NCBI GenBank assembly: GCA_022432975.1
Contig: CM039508.1
Location: 13,796,954-13,860,953 of the forward strand
Length of the DNA: 64,000 nt
Direction: 5' to 3'
Source of the DNA: Begonia masoniana
Taxonomy: Eukaryota; Streptophyta; Magnoliopsida; Cucurbitales; Begoniaceae
Made by a program: the position numbers and the translations under genes. Shown here piece by piece: positions 24,213 through 34,455 of this stretch. How positions within the stretch are numbered: position 1 is the first letter of the stretch; each line of letters opens with the position of its first letter. The notes beneath the pieces are model-generated. The model saw nothing but the letters and a program-made list of their open reading frames with translations. It searched no databases and was not told the origin of the DNA.

Positions 24213-27200
24213 CTAACCACAAGTCATGTAACACTCAAACTCATTTGCTTGATACGTTCAGCTCTTTTGGAGCAAATCGACTAAAGTAAAGTTTCTTATA
24301 CTTAATCAAACGCATTACTAAGTCATAATTACTCGTCCATGAAGGTTATTGGGTCCTCAATACACGTCGTTCCCATCACTTCAAGTAAAAACCTTGAATG
24401 TGAAATAGACAACTTAGGTTCTACCCACAAGTCATGTAACACTCAACCTCATTTGCTTGATACGTTCAGCTCTTTTGGAACAAATCGATTGAAGTAAAGT
24501 TTCTTATACATCATCAAACGCATTACTAAGTCTTAATTACTCGTCCATGAAGGTTATTGGGTACTCAATACACGTCGTTCTCATCATTTCAAGTTAAAAC
24601 CTTGAATGTGAGATGGATAACTTAGGTTCTAACCACAAATCCTGTAACACTCAACCTCATTATCTTGATACGTTCAGCTCTTTTGGAACAAATCGATTGA
24701 AGTAAAGTTTCTTATACATCATCAAACGCATTACTAAGTCTTAATTACTCGTCCATGAAGGTTATTGGGTACTCAATACACGTCGTTCTCATCATTTCAA
24801 GTTAAAACCTTGAATGTGAGATGGATAACTTAGGTTCTAACCACAAATCCTGTAACACTCAACCTCATTATCTTGATACGTTCAGCTCTTTTGGAACAAA
24901 TCGATTGAAGTAAAGTTTTTTATTCTTCATCAAACGCATTACTGAGTCTTAATTACTCGTCCATGAAAGTTATTGAGTCCTCAATACACGTCGTTCTCAT
25001 CACTTCAAGTAAAAACCTTAAATGTGAAATGGATAACATAGGTTCTAGCCACAAGTCATGTAACACTCAACCTCATTTGCTGGATACGTTCAGCTCTTTT
25101 GGAGCAAATCGATTGAAGTAAAGTTTCTTATACTTCATCAAACGCATTACTAAGTATTAATTACTCGTCCATGAAGGTTATTGGGTACTCAATACACGTC
25201 GTTCTCATCATTTCAAGTTAAAATCTTTAATGTGAGATGGATCACTCAGGTTCTACCCACAAGTCCTGTAACACTCAAACTCATTTGCTTGATACGTTCA
25301 GCTCTTTTGGAACAAATCGATTGCAGCAAAGTTTCTAATACTTCATCAAACGCATTACTAAGTATTAATTACTCGTCCATGAAGGTTATTGGGTACTCAA
25401 TACACGTCGTTCTCATAATTTCAAGTTAAAATCTTGAATGTGAGATGGATAACTCAGGTTCTAACCACAAGTCATGTAACACTCAACCTCATTTGGTTGA
25501 TACGTTCAGCTCTTTTGGAGCAAATCGATTGAAGTAAACTTTCTTATACTTCATCAAACGCATTACTAAGTCTTAATTACTCGTCCATGAAGGTTATTGG
25601 GTACTCAATACACGTCGTTCTCATCACTTCAAGTTAAAACCTTGAATGTGGGATGGATAACTTAGGTTCTAACCACAAGTCATGTAACACTCAACCTCAT
25701 TTGCTTGATAGGTTCAGCTCTTTTGGAACAAATCGATTGAAGTAAAGTTTTTTATACTTCATCAAACGCATTACTAAGTCTTAATTACTCGTCCATGAAG
25801 GTTATTGAGTACTCAATACACGTCGTTCTAATCACTTCAAGTTAAAACCTTGAATGTGAAATGGATAACATAGGTTCTAACCACAAGTCATGTAACACTC
25901 AACCTCAGTTACTTGATACGTTCAGCTCTTTTAGAACAAATCGATTGAAGTAAAGTTTTTTATACTTCATCAAACGTATTACTAAGTCTTAATTACTCGT
26001 CCATGAAGGTTATTGGGTCCTCAATACACGTCGTTCACATCACTTCAAGTAAAAACCTTGAATGTTAAATGGATAACTTAGGTTCTAGCCACAAGTCATT
26101 TAACACTCAACCTCATTTGCTTGATACGTTAAGCTCTTTTGGAGCAAATCGATTGAAATAAATTTTCTTATACTTCATCAACAGCATTACTATGTCTTAA
26201 TTACTCGTCCATGAAGGTTATTGGGTACTCAATACACGTCGTTCTCATCACTTCAAGTTAAAACCTTGAATGTGAGATGGATAACTTAGGTTCTAACCAC
26301 AAGTCATGTAACACTCAACCTCATTTTCTTGATACGTTCAGCTCTTTTGGAACAAATCGATTGAAGTAAAATTTCTTATACATCATCAAACGCATTACTA
26401 ATTCTTAATTACTCGTCCATGAAGGTTATTGGGTACTCAATACACATCGTTCATATCACTTCAAGTAAAAACCTTAAATGAGAAATGGATAACTTAGATT
26501 CTAACCAGAAGTCATGTAACACTCAACCTCAGTTACTTGATACGTTCAGCACTTTTGGAACAAATCGATTGAAGTAAAGTTTTTTATACTTAATCAAACG
26601 CATTACTAAGTCTTAATTACTCGTCCATGAAGGTTATTGGGTCCTCAATACACGTCGTTCACATCACTTCAAGTAAAAACCTTGAATGTGAAATGGATAA
26701 CTTAGGTTCTAGCCACAAGTCATGTAACACTCAACCTCATTTGCTTGATACGTTCAACTCTTTTGGAGCAAATCGATTGAAGTAAATTTTCTTATACTTC
26801 ATCAACAGCATTACTAAGTCTTAATTACTCGTCCATGAAGGTTATTGGGTACTCAATACACGTCGTTCTAATCACTTCAAGTTAAAACCTTGAATGTGAG
26901 ATGGATAACTTAGGTTCTAACCACAAGTCATGTAACACTCAACCTCATTTTCTTGATACGTTCAGCTCTTTTGGAACAAATCGATTGAAGTAAAATTTCT
27001 TATACATCATCAAACGCATTACTAATTCTTAATTACTCGTCCATGAAGGTTATTGGGTACTCAATACACATCGTTCACATCACTGCAAGTAAAAACCTTA
27101 AATGAGAAATGGATAACTTAGATTCTAAACAGAAGTCATGTAACACTCAACCTCAGTTACTTGATACGTTCAGCTCTTTTGGAACAAATCGATTGAAGTA

Positions 27201-30200
27201 AAGTTTTTTATACTTCATCAAACGCATTACTAAGTCTTAATTACTCGTCCATGAAGGTTATTGGGTCCTCAATACACGTCGTTCACATCACTTCAAGTAA
27301 AAACCTTGAATGTGAAATGGATAACTTAGGTTCTAGCCACAAGTCATGTAACACTCAACCTCATTTGATTGATACGTTCAACTCTTTTGGAGCAAATCGA
27401 TTGAAGTAAATTTTCTTATACTTCATCAACAGCATTACTAAGTCTTAATTACTCGTCCATGAAGGTTATTGGGTACTCAATACACGTCGTTCTAATCACT
27501 TCATGTTAAAACCTTGAATGTGAGATGGATAACTTAGGTTCTAACCACAAGTCATGTAACACTCAACCTCATTTTCTTGATACGTTCAGCTCTTTTGGAA
27601 CAAATCGATTGAAGTAAAATTTCTTATACATCATCAAACGCATTACTAATTCTTAATTACTCGTCCATGAAGGTTATTGGGTACTCAATACACATCGTTC
27701 ACATCACTTCAAGTAAAAACCTTAAATGAGAAATGGATAACTTAGATTCTAACCAGAAGTCATGTAACACTCAACCTCAGTTACTTGATACGTTCAGCTC
27801 TTTTGGAACAAATCGATTGAAGTAAAGTTTTTTATACTTCATCAAACGCATTACTAAGTCTTAATTACTCGTCCATGAAGGTTATTGGGTCCTCAATACA
27901 CGTCGTTCACATCACTTCAAGTAAAAACCTTGAATGTGAAATGGATAACTTAGGTTCTAGCCACAAGTCATGTAACACTCAACCTCATTTGCTTGATACG
28001 TTCAACTCTTTTGGAGCAAATCGATTGAAGTAAATTTTCTTATACTTCATCAACAGCATTACTAAGTCTTAATTACTCGTCCATGAAGGTTATTGGGTAC
28101 TCAATACACGTCGTTCTCATCACTTCAAGTTAAAACCTTGAATGTGAGATGGATAACTTAGGTTCTAACCACAAGTCATGTAACACTCAACCTCATTTTC
28201 TTGATACGTTCAGCTCTTTTGGAACAAATTGATTGAAGTAAAATTTCTTATACATCATCAAACGCATTACTAATTCTTAATTACTCGTCCATGAAGGTTA
28301 TTGGGTACTCAATACACGTCGTTCACATCACTTCAAGTAAAAACCTTGAATGTGAAATGGATAACTTAGATTCTAACCACAAGTCATGTAACACTCAACC
28401 TCAGTTACTTGATACGTTCAGCTCTTTTGGAACAAATCGATTGAAGTAAATGAAGGTTATTGGGTCCTCAATACACGTCGTTCACATCACTTCAAGTTAA
28501 AACCTTGAATGCAAAATGGATAAATTAGGTTCTAACCACAAGTAATGTAACACTCAACCTTATTTGCTTGATACGTTCAGCTCTATTGGAAAAAATCGAT
28601 TGAAGTAAAGTTTCTTATAATTCATCAAACGTATTACTTAGTCTTAATTACTCGTCCATGAATGTTATTGGGTCCTCAATACACGTCGTTCACGTCACTT
28701 CAAGTTAAAACCTTGAATGCAAAATGGATAAATTAGGTTCTAACCACAAGTAATGTAACACTCAACCTTATTTGCTTGATACGTTCAGCTCTATTGGAAC
28801 AAATCGATTGAAGTAAAGTTTCTTATAATTCATCAAACGCATTACTTAGTCTTAATTACTCGTCCATGAAGGTTATTGGGTACTCAATACACGTCGTTCT
28901 CATCACTTCAAGTTAAAACCTTGAATGTGAAATGGATAACTTAGGTTCTAACTACAAGTCATGTAACACTCAACCTCATTTGCTTGATACGTTCATCTCA
29001 TTTGGAACAAATCGATTGAAGTAAAGTTTCTTATACTTCATCAAACGCATTACTAAGTCTGAATTACTAGTCCATGAAGGCTATTGAGTCCTCAATACAC
29101 ATCGTTCACATCACTTTAAGTTAAATCCTTGAATGTGAAATTGATAACTTAGGTTCTAACCACAAGTCATGTAACACTCAACCTCATTTGCTTGATACGT
29201 TCAGCTCTTTTGGAACAAATCGATTGAAGTAAAGTTTTTTATACTTCATCAAACGCATTACTAAGTCTTAATTACTCGTCCATGAAGGTTATTGGGTCCT
29301 CAATACACGTCGTTCACATCACTTCAAGTAAAAACCTTGAATGTGAAATGGATAACTTAGGTTCTAGCCACAAGTCATGTAACACTCAACCTCATTTGCT
29401 TGATACGTTCAACTCTTTTGGAGCAAATCGATTGAAGTAAATTTTCTTATACTTCATCAACAGCATTACTAAGTCTTAATTACTCGTCCATGAAGGTTAT
29501 TGGGTACTCAATACACGTCGTTCTCATCACTTCAAGTTAAAACCTTGAATGTGAGATGGATAACTTAGGTTCTAACCACAAGTCATGTAACACTCAACCT
29601 CATTTTCTTGATACGTTCAGCTCTTTTGGAACAAATTGATTGAAGTAAAATTTCTTATACATCATCAAACGCATTACTAATTCTTAATTACTCGTCCATG
29701 AAGGTTATTGGGTACTCAATACACGTCGTTCACATCACTTCAAGTAAAAACCTTGAATGTGAAATGGATAACTTAGATTCTAACCACAAGTCATGTAACA
29801 CTCAACCTCAGTTACTTGATACGTTCAGCTCTTTTGGAACAAATCGATTGAAGTAAATGAAGGTTATTGGGTCCTCAATACACGTCGTTCACATCACTTC
29901 AAGTTAAAACCTTGAATGCAAAATGGATAAATTAGGTTCTAACCACAAGTAATGTAACACTCAACCTTATTTGCTTGATACGTTCAGCTCTATTGGAAAA
30001 AATCGATTGAAGTAAAGTTTCTTATAATTCATCAAACGTATTACTTAGTCTTAATTACTCGTCCATGAATGTTATTGGGTCCTCAATACACGTCGTTCAC
30101 GTCACTTCAAGTTAAAACCTTGAATGCAAAATGGATAAATTAGGTTCTAACCACAAGTAATGTAACACTCAACCTTATTTGCTTGATACGTTCAGCTCTA

Positions 30201-30365
30201 TTGGAACAAATCGATTGAAGTAAAGTTTCTTATAATTCATCAAACGCATTACTTAGTCTTAATTACTCGTCCATGAAGGTTATTGGGTACTCAATACACG
30301 TCGTTCTCATCACTTCAAGTTAAAACCTTGAATGTGAAATGGATAACTTAAGTTCTAACTACAAG
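24213..30365 (+). repeat. Satellite block 2 (~30 monomers, higher-order structure)
   Basis: The same 208-bp satellite resumes exactly in phase after E3. It becomes organised into a trimer repeat from ~25906 and a heptamer repeat from ~27791, listed separately. No genes. Confidence 0.95.
25906..28450 (+). repeat. Trimer higher-order satellite repeat, 624 bp
   Basis: The diagnostic variant CAGTTACTTGATACG occurs at 25906, 26530, 27154, 27778 and 28402, exactly 624 bp apart (3 x 208). A second marker, AATTTTCTTATACTTCATCA followed by ACAGC, keeps the same period (T run at 26787, 27411, 28035). Four units are present. Confidence 0.88.
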
Positions 30366-30818
30366 TGATGCGAACCACGCCAACGATGTGACGGTGACCC
30401 ACGATCAAAATATTGGCGTCGTCGCTAACCCAGAATCTACAAGTTCGAAAAGGAAATCCTTGACCCGAAATCTATATAGATCCGAACCTTGGAATGAGGA
30501 GGACGCCACAAACGAATATGCCTGTTCGTTTGATAAGTCAGATTTTGAACGCCACAAGGAGAACCTTGATAAGTTCGGAGTTTCTTCAAGAAACTAAGAG
30601 AAATTCTCTCACAATTAGATAAAACCTGAATCCCCCTTAAATCAAATAGTTTTGCCATTAAATAGGCTACACATTAAAATTAAATTAAATAATTAAAAAA
30701 AACGAAAATAAAAATAAAATAACTAATAAAATCGTGAGATAATGATCATTGGCTTGATCAGATGTCATCTCATGTTTAAACTCCATTTGAACGTAATTTG
30801 AATAGATTCAGCTGGATA
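30366..30818 (-). repeat. E4 3' LTR, truncated
   Basis: Identical to 33718-34170, then breaks off. The remaining 285 bp of LTR (34171-34455 equivalent) and the PPT are missing; the sequence passes directly into integrase C-terminal codons (QRINAIAYKID on the minus strand). GATCTT is present near both sides of the break, suggesting a microhomology deletion after insertion. Confidence 0.85.
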
Positions 30819-30866
30819 TCGATCTTGTAAGCGATGGCGTTGATACGCTGTAGGACTTGAAAATGT

Positions 30867-32501
30867 CTATCTCCTCGAGGTTGTAACTTGTTGTTCCGTT
30901 TGTTCGGAAACCTTTCTTTTTGTAAACGTAGCCAAACCTCCGGGTTCAAAAATAAGTCTTACCATTAAATGAAATTTCTTAGCAAATTCATATTTTTTTC
31001 TTTCATGCACAAGAACAAACTTATTAGTAAACGAAGTTAATAAATTTAACGGATTTAGTAGATTAAAATCATCAATAATATCAAACAGTGAATAATAGCG
31101 AATAGAAATAAAATCCTTTAAAACATAAAAATCAGATTTGAAACTCGGAAAATATATATCTACAATTTTGTCATAAACCAAGTTGTGTGCAAAGTAATCA
31201 ATGAGAAATTTTCTAATAATATAATTTTGAATATTATCTATCAACCTTATACATATAATAGGTGCAATATAAAAATCATATGGCCTTACCAACCACTCAA
31301 ACCTGTTTGATGTTTCCGGTCGACTTGGAACTAACATACTCGGTACGAGATTTTTTTGCTTCTTAATCTCCCTCAACGGAGAAATTTCTCTTCGAAACTC
31401 CTCGAAAATTTCATATTTATTTTTCTGCAAAAGAAAAGAAACAACACTTGGAAGAAAACTGGGTAAGTCGTTAGATGATAAATAAACATCTTTATATAAA
31501 AGCAAAATCATTTCACGCTTATCCTCACTTTTGTTCATCAACACGATTTGTTTCTCACTTGACTTTTGTTCACTCTCTACCTCGGTTTTTATCTCTTTTC
31601 CCTCAATTTTTCTCTCTTGCTCCCTCGGCTTTTCATCCCTCTTTGTGCTATTTTCAACTATTTTTCTTTCTCCACTTGCTTTTTCTATTTTGGCATCTTT
31701 TTCAACTAATTTCTTTTCACCTTTTTCTTTCTCCCTCTCATCCTTAATGATTTGAAATTCTTTCGTGATCCTTTCTTGATCTTCTCGATCCTCTTTGACG
31801 TTGGCCCGTATCATCGTCATCTCCCCATGCTTGTAATACTCATCTACACTTCGACTCCCTTGCCGAAGAGTTTGCAATATGTTGTGTAGATCACGCCGGT
31901 AATGACTCGGTACAAATCGACGTCGCATCACTCTCTTCATCTCTGCCCAACTCTCAATAGGAAGGTCTCCATCTTGCTTTCGATCGAGACATAACTTGTC
32001 CCACCACACTATCGCATACTGTGTAAATTCTGTGGCAGCAAGCTTCACTTTCTTTCGCTCGGAGTAATTGTGGCAATCAAAAATTAGCTCTATTTTCCGC
32101 TCCCAGTCCAGGTACTCCTCCGGATCACTTTTTCCTCGAAACTCAGGAATCTTCATCTTGATGTTTCCCAAATTATAATCGAGTCGGCCTCGGTCTTGTC
32201 TCGCACGGTCATTCCCATGTCTTCCACGACTACCCATAGATACCCTATCAAGATCATCCTCCACGTCCCTCTCATTAATTTCATTGATCACTTTCGCAAG
32301 GACTTGCCTCCGCTGATTTCTCCTCGGTGCATTCTGTTGAGCCTGGGGTTGTACTCGTGTCACAATCTGTTCCACTTGATCAATTCGCTCGTGGAACTCA
32401 TTAATCCCTTGCCTCATCAGCCGTCTCATCTCCCCCATGATCGCCTCCATTTGTAAATTTGGAATGTTAGCTGGTCGTTGATTGTCTTCTGCGTCGGACA
32501 T
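30867..32501 (-). CDS. E4 chimeric gag-pol remnant ORF (544 aa, uninterrupted)
   Basis: Residues 1-240 are family B gag ([10 protein letters not shown]...SVDEYYKHGEMT, ANVKEDRE). At 240/241 it switches to the E1-type linker, [20 protein letters not shown], then [20 protein letters not shown]. From ~360 it is a remodelled remnant. FEWLVRPYDFYIAPIICI matches the [16 protein letters not shown] region, and KFLIDYFAHNLVYDK sits where the catalytic YFDD should be, with both aspartates lost. YSLFDIIDDFNLLNPLNLL matches the integrase [15 protein letters not shown] region, and RLIFEPGG...RKVSE matches IFEPGDW...RKERF. No knuckle, protease, RNase H or DDE residues remain. The reading frame is open throughout, which is unusual for decay; it may serve as a gag-like protein or simply be young. 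Confidence 0.8.
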   Translation of the reverse strand: MSDAEDNQRPANIPNLQMEAIMGEMRRLMRQGINEFHERIDQVEQIVTRVQPQAQQNAPRRNQRRQVLAKVINEINERDVEDDLDRVSMGSRGRHGNDRARQDRGRLDYNLGNIKMKIPEFRGKSDPEEYLDWERKIELIFDCHNYSERKKVKLAATEFTQYAIVWWDKLCLDRKQDGDLPIESWAEMKRVMRRRFVPSHYRRDLHNILQTLRQGSRSVDEYYKHGEMTMIRANVKEDREDQERITKEFQIIKDEREKEKGEKKLVEKDAKIEKASGERKIVENSTKRDEKPREQERKIEGKEIKTEVESEQKSSEKQIVLMNKSEDKREMILLLYKDVYLSSNDLPSFLPSVVSFLLQKNKYEIFEEFRREISPLREIKKQKNLVPSMLVPSRPETSNRFEWLVRPYDFYIAPIICIRLIDNIQNYIIRKFLIDYFAHNLVYDKIVDIYFPSFKSDFYVLKDFISIRYYSLFDIIDDFNLLNPLNLLTSFTNKFVLVHERKKYEFAKKFHLMVRLIFEPGGLATFTKRKVSEQTEQQVTTSRR

Positions 32502-32767
32502 GGCTAGGTATTCTCTGCAAGAACGTAGAAGGTGAAGTAAAATAGGACCTCACAACACTCCCTCACGTGTTTCACTCGAAAATGTGGAAAATCACTCAAT
32601 TTCACTCGTGTTTGCACTCAATAATACTGGCTTTTATCTTTAGATATGCTCACCCACTCGTGCCTTTTTCCACTCGATTTTTTTTTTCTTTAACTAATCA
32701 AATAGTAATAAATGAGTCTTCCTGCAATAACAAAATTGACAAACCAAAATAAAAAAATAACAAAAAA

Positions 32768-32799
<32 letters not shown>

Positions 32800-33183
32800 G
32801 GCAAAATAGGTACTACAATTGCGAAACAAATAAGAAAGTAGAAGGAGAAGAAATATTGGACCTCACAGCACTCCCTCACGTGTTTCACTCGAAATGAAAA
32901 AAAAATCACTCAATTGCACTCGTGTTTACACTCAAGAATATTGGCTGTTACCCTCTAATATGCTTACTCACTCGTGCCTTTTTCCACTTGAATTCTCTTT
33001 GATTTCTTTCAAAACTAACCGAATAGTAATGGAAGTTCACAAGTGGCGAACTAAACAAGACAAACCAAAATAACAGACACTACAATTAGTGATGAAAGAA
33101 CTGGCTCAAAATAATCAGAATAGTATAAGGATGCAAAGGAACAATCCAATGAGGTAAGGTAGTTGAATAGATTTAGAGAATCA

Positions 33184-33214
<31 letters not shown>

Positions 33215-33703
33215 GGAATTGGTAACCGAATTGGTAACCGAATTTGTAACAGAATTGGTAACCAAATTTGTAACCGAATTTGTAACAAAATTGGTAACTG
33301 AATTTGTAGATAACGTTTTAGTGCCCAAACCAGATCGGAATTTTACGTTCAGGTACGATTTGGAAAGATAAAAATCTTATCTAACAACTTAAAGAATCAC
33401 ACTTTTGCAATCGGAATCGTTATCAAGATAAAAACCGCGAAATACTTTTGAGCATCACCAATCCTTGACAGTTACAAAATTCCACTTTTGAATAAGCAAA
33501 CAAGATCCGATTTTGACGTTTCAATACAGATCGGAAGGCTAACACGTCGTTCTATGAATCATATGAAGACAATATTTTCGTTTGACGCATATTTGAATAG
33601 CGAATCAATGAGACAAATTGAAACAGATTTCAAGACTCAAGAACCAAATTTATGAAACAGAACAAAACGAAAAGGAGGGATAGAACCTGACGAACTCGAT
33701 TTG
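32502..33703 (-). other. E4 untranslated leader
   Basis: Family B leader with two conserved blocks (~32541-32665, ~32857-32990; CACGTG at 32564-32569 and 32877-32882). An (AAAT)n run spans 32764-32798, a long T run 33188-33213, and about eight units of the 11-12-bp GGTTACNAATT repeat 33214-33309. No coding content. Confidence 0.7.
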
Positions 33704-33715
33704 GCTTTGATACCA
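33704..33715 (-). other. E4 primer binding site
   Basis: Minus-strand TGGTATCAAAGC, one mismatch from the tRNA-iMet complement and the same variant as in E5 (49961-49972). Confidence 0.8.
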
Positions 33716-33717
33716 AA

Positions 33718-34455
33718 TGATGCGAACCACGCCAACGATGTGACGGTGACCCACGATCAAAATATTGGCGTCGTCGCTAACCCAGAATCTACAAGTTCGA
33801 AAAGGAAATCCTTGACCCGAAATCTATATAGATCCGAACCTTGGAATGAGGAGGACGCCACAAACGAATATGCCTGTTCGTTTGATAAGTCAGATTTTGA
33901 ACGCCACAAGGAGAACCTTGATAAGTTCGGAGTTTCTTCAAGAAACTAAGAGAAATTCTCTCACAATTAGATAAAACCTGAATCCCCCTTAAATCAAATA
34001 GTTTTGCCATTAAATAGGCTACACATTAAAATTAAATTAAATAATTAAAAAAAACGAAAATAAAAATAAAATAACTAATAAAATCGTGAGATAATGATCA
34101 TTGGCTTGATCAGATGTCATCTCATGTTTAAACTCCATTTGAACGTAATTTGAATAGATTCAGCTGGATAAGATCTTTTTCTACGAGATTTGTTTGATTT
34201 GCATGTGCTTTGCATGTGACTTTTTAATTCCTCGTATATGCATGTGCTTGGCGCATGTCCTCTTTAATTCCTACATCCGCATGTGCATGACACATGTGTT
34301 TTTTAATTCTTACATGTGCATGTGCGTCGCACCTCCCTTTCTTCAAAAGATCTTCCAATAATCTTGAGCTTCTTGCTCTTGTCATTGGGCCCGCCGTATC
34401 TTCAAGTGGATCCTTATTCTTGGGCCTTGACTTGGTCTGAACTTGGATCACATCA
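33718..34455 (-). repeat. E4 5' LTR, composite
   Basis: 738 bp. The part next to the primer site (33718-~33975) matches family B LTRs (17068-, 23566-). From ~33976 on it matches the reverse complement of the E1 LTR (~9930-10090: TTTTGCCATTAAATAGGCTA and AT-rich run). The far end encodes the CR-like tail on the minus strand (DTAGPMTRARSSRLLEDLL), then three imperfect ~47-bp GCATGTGC/TTTTTAATTC repeats at ~34200-34325. Confidence 0.85.

Larger units (their letters stand above)
17063..24217 (-). mobile_element. E3: CRM-like element, family B, full length but defective, with TSD CTAAC
   Basis: The element proper is 17068-24212 (7145 bp); CTAAC repeats at 17063-17067 and 24213-24217 are the target duplication. 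LTRs begin TGATGCGAACC and end CCTCATCA in plus orientation. The LTRs differ by ~14 substitutions plus a 19-bp gap over ~650 bp, so this is an older insertion than E5. The satellite phase is continuous across it. It is a close relative of E5; coding damage is one nonsense codon in gag, one at the RNase H start, a frameshift before integrase and a 2-bp loss at the PPT. Confidence 0.93.

Noticed and set aside
33701..33949. Recurrent 60-110-codon plus-strand ORF in family B LTRs (NPESTSSKRKSLTRNLYRSEP and so on)
   Set aside because: It is antisense to the LTR U5/R region in minus elements, differs in extent between copies, and looks like a chance open frame.
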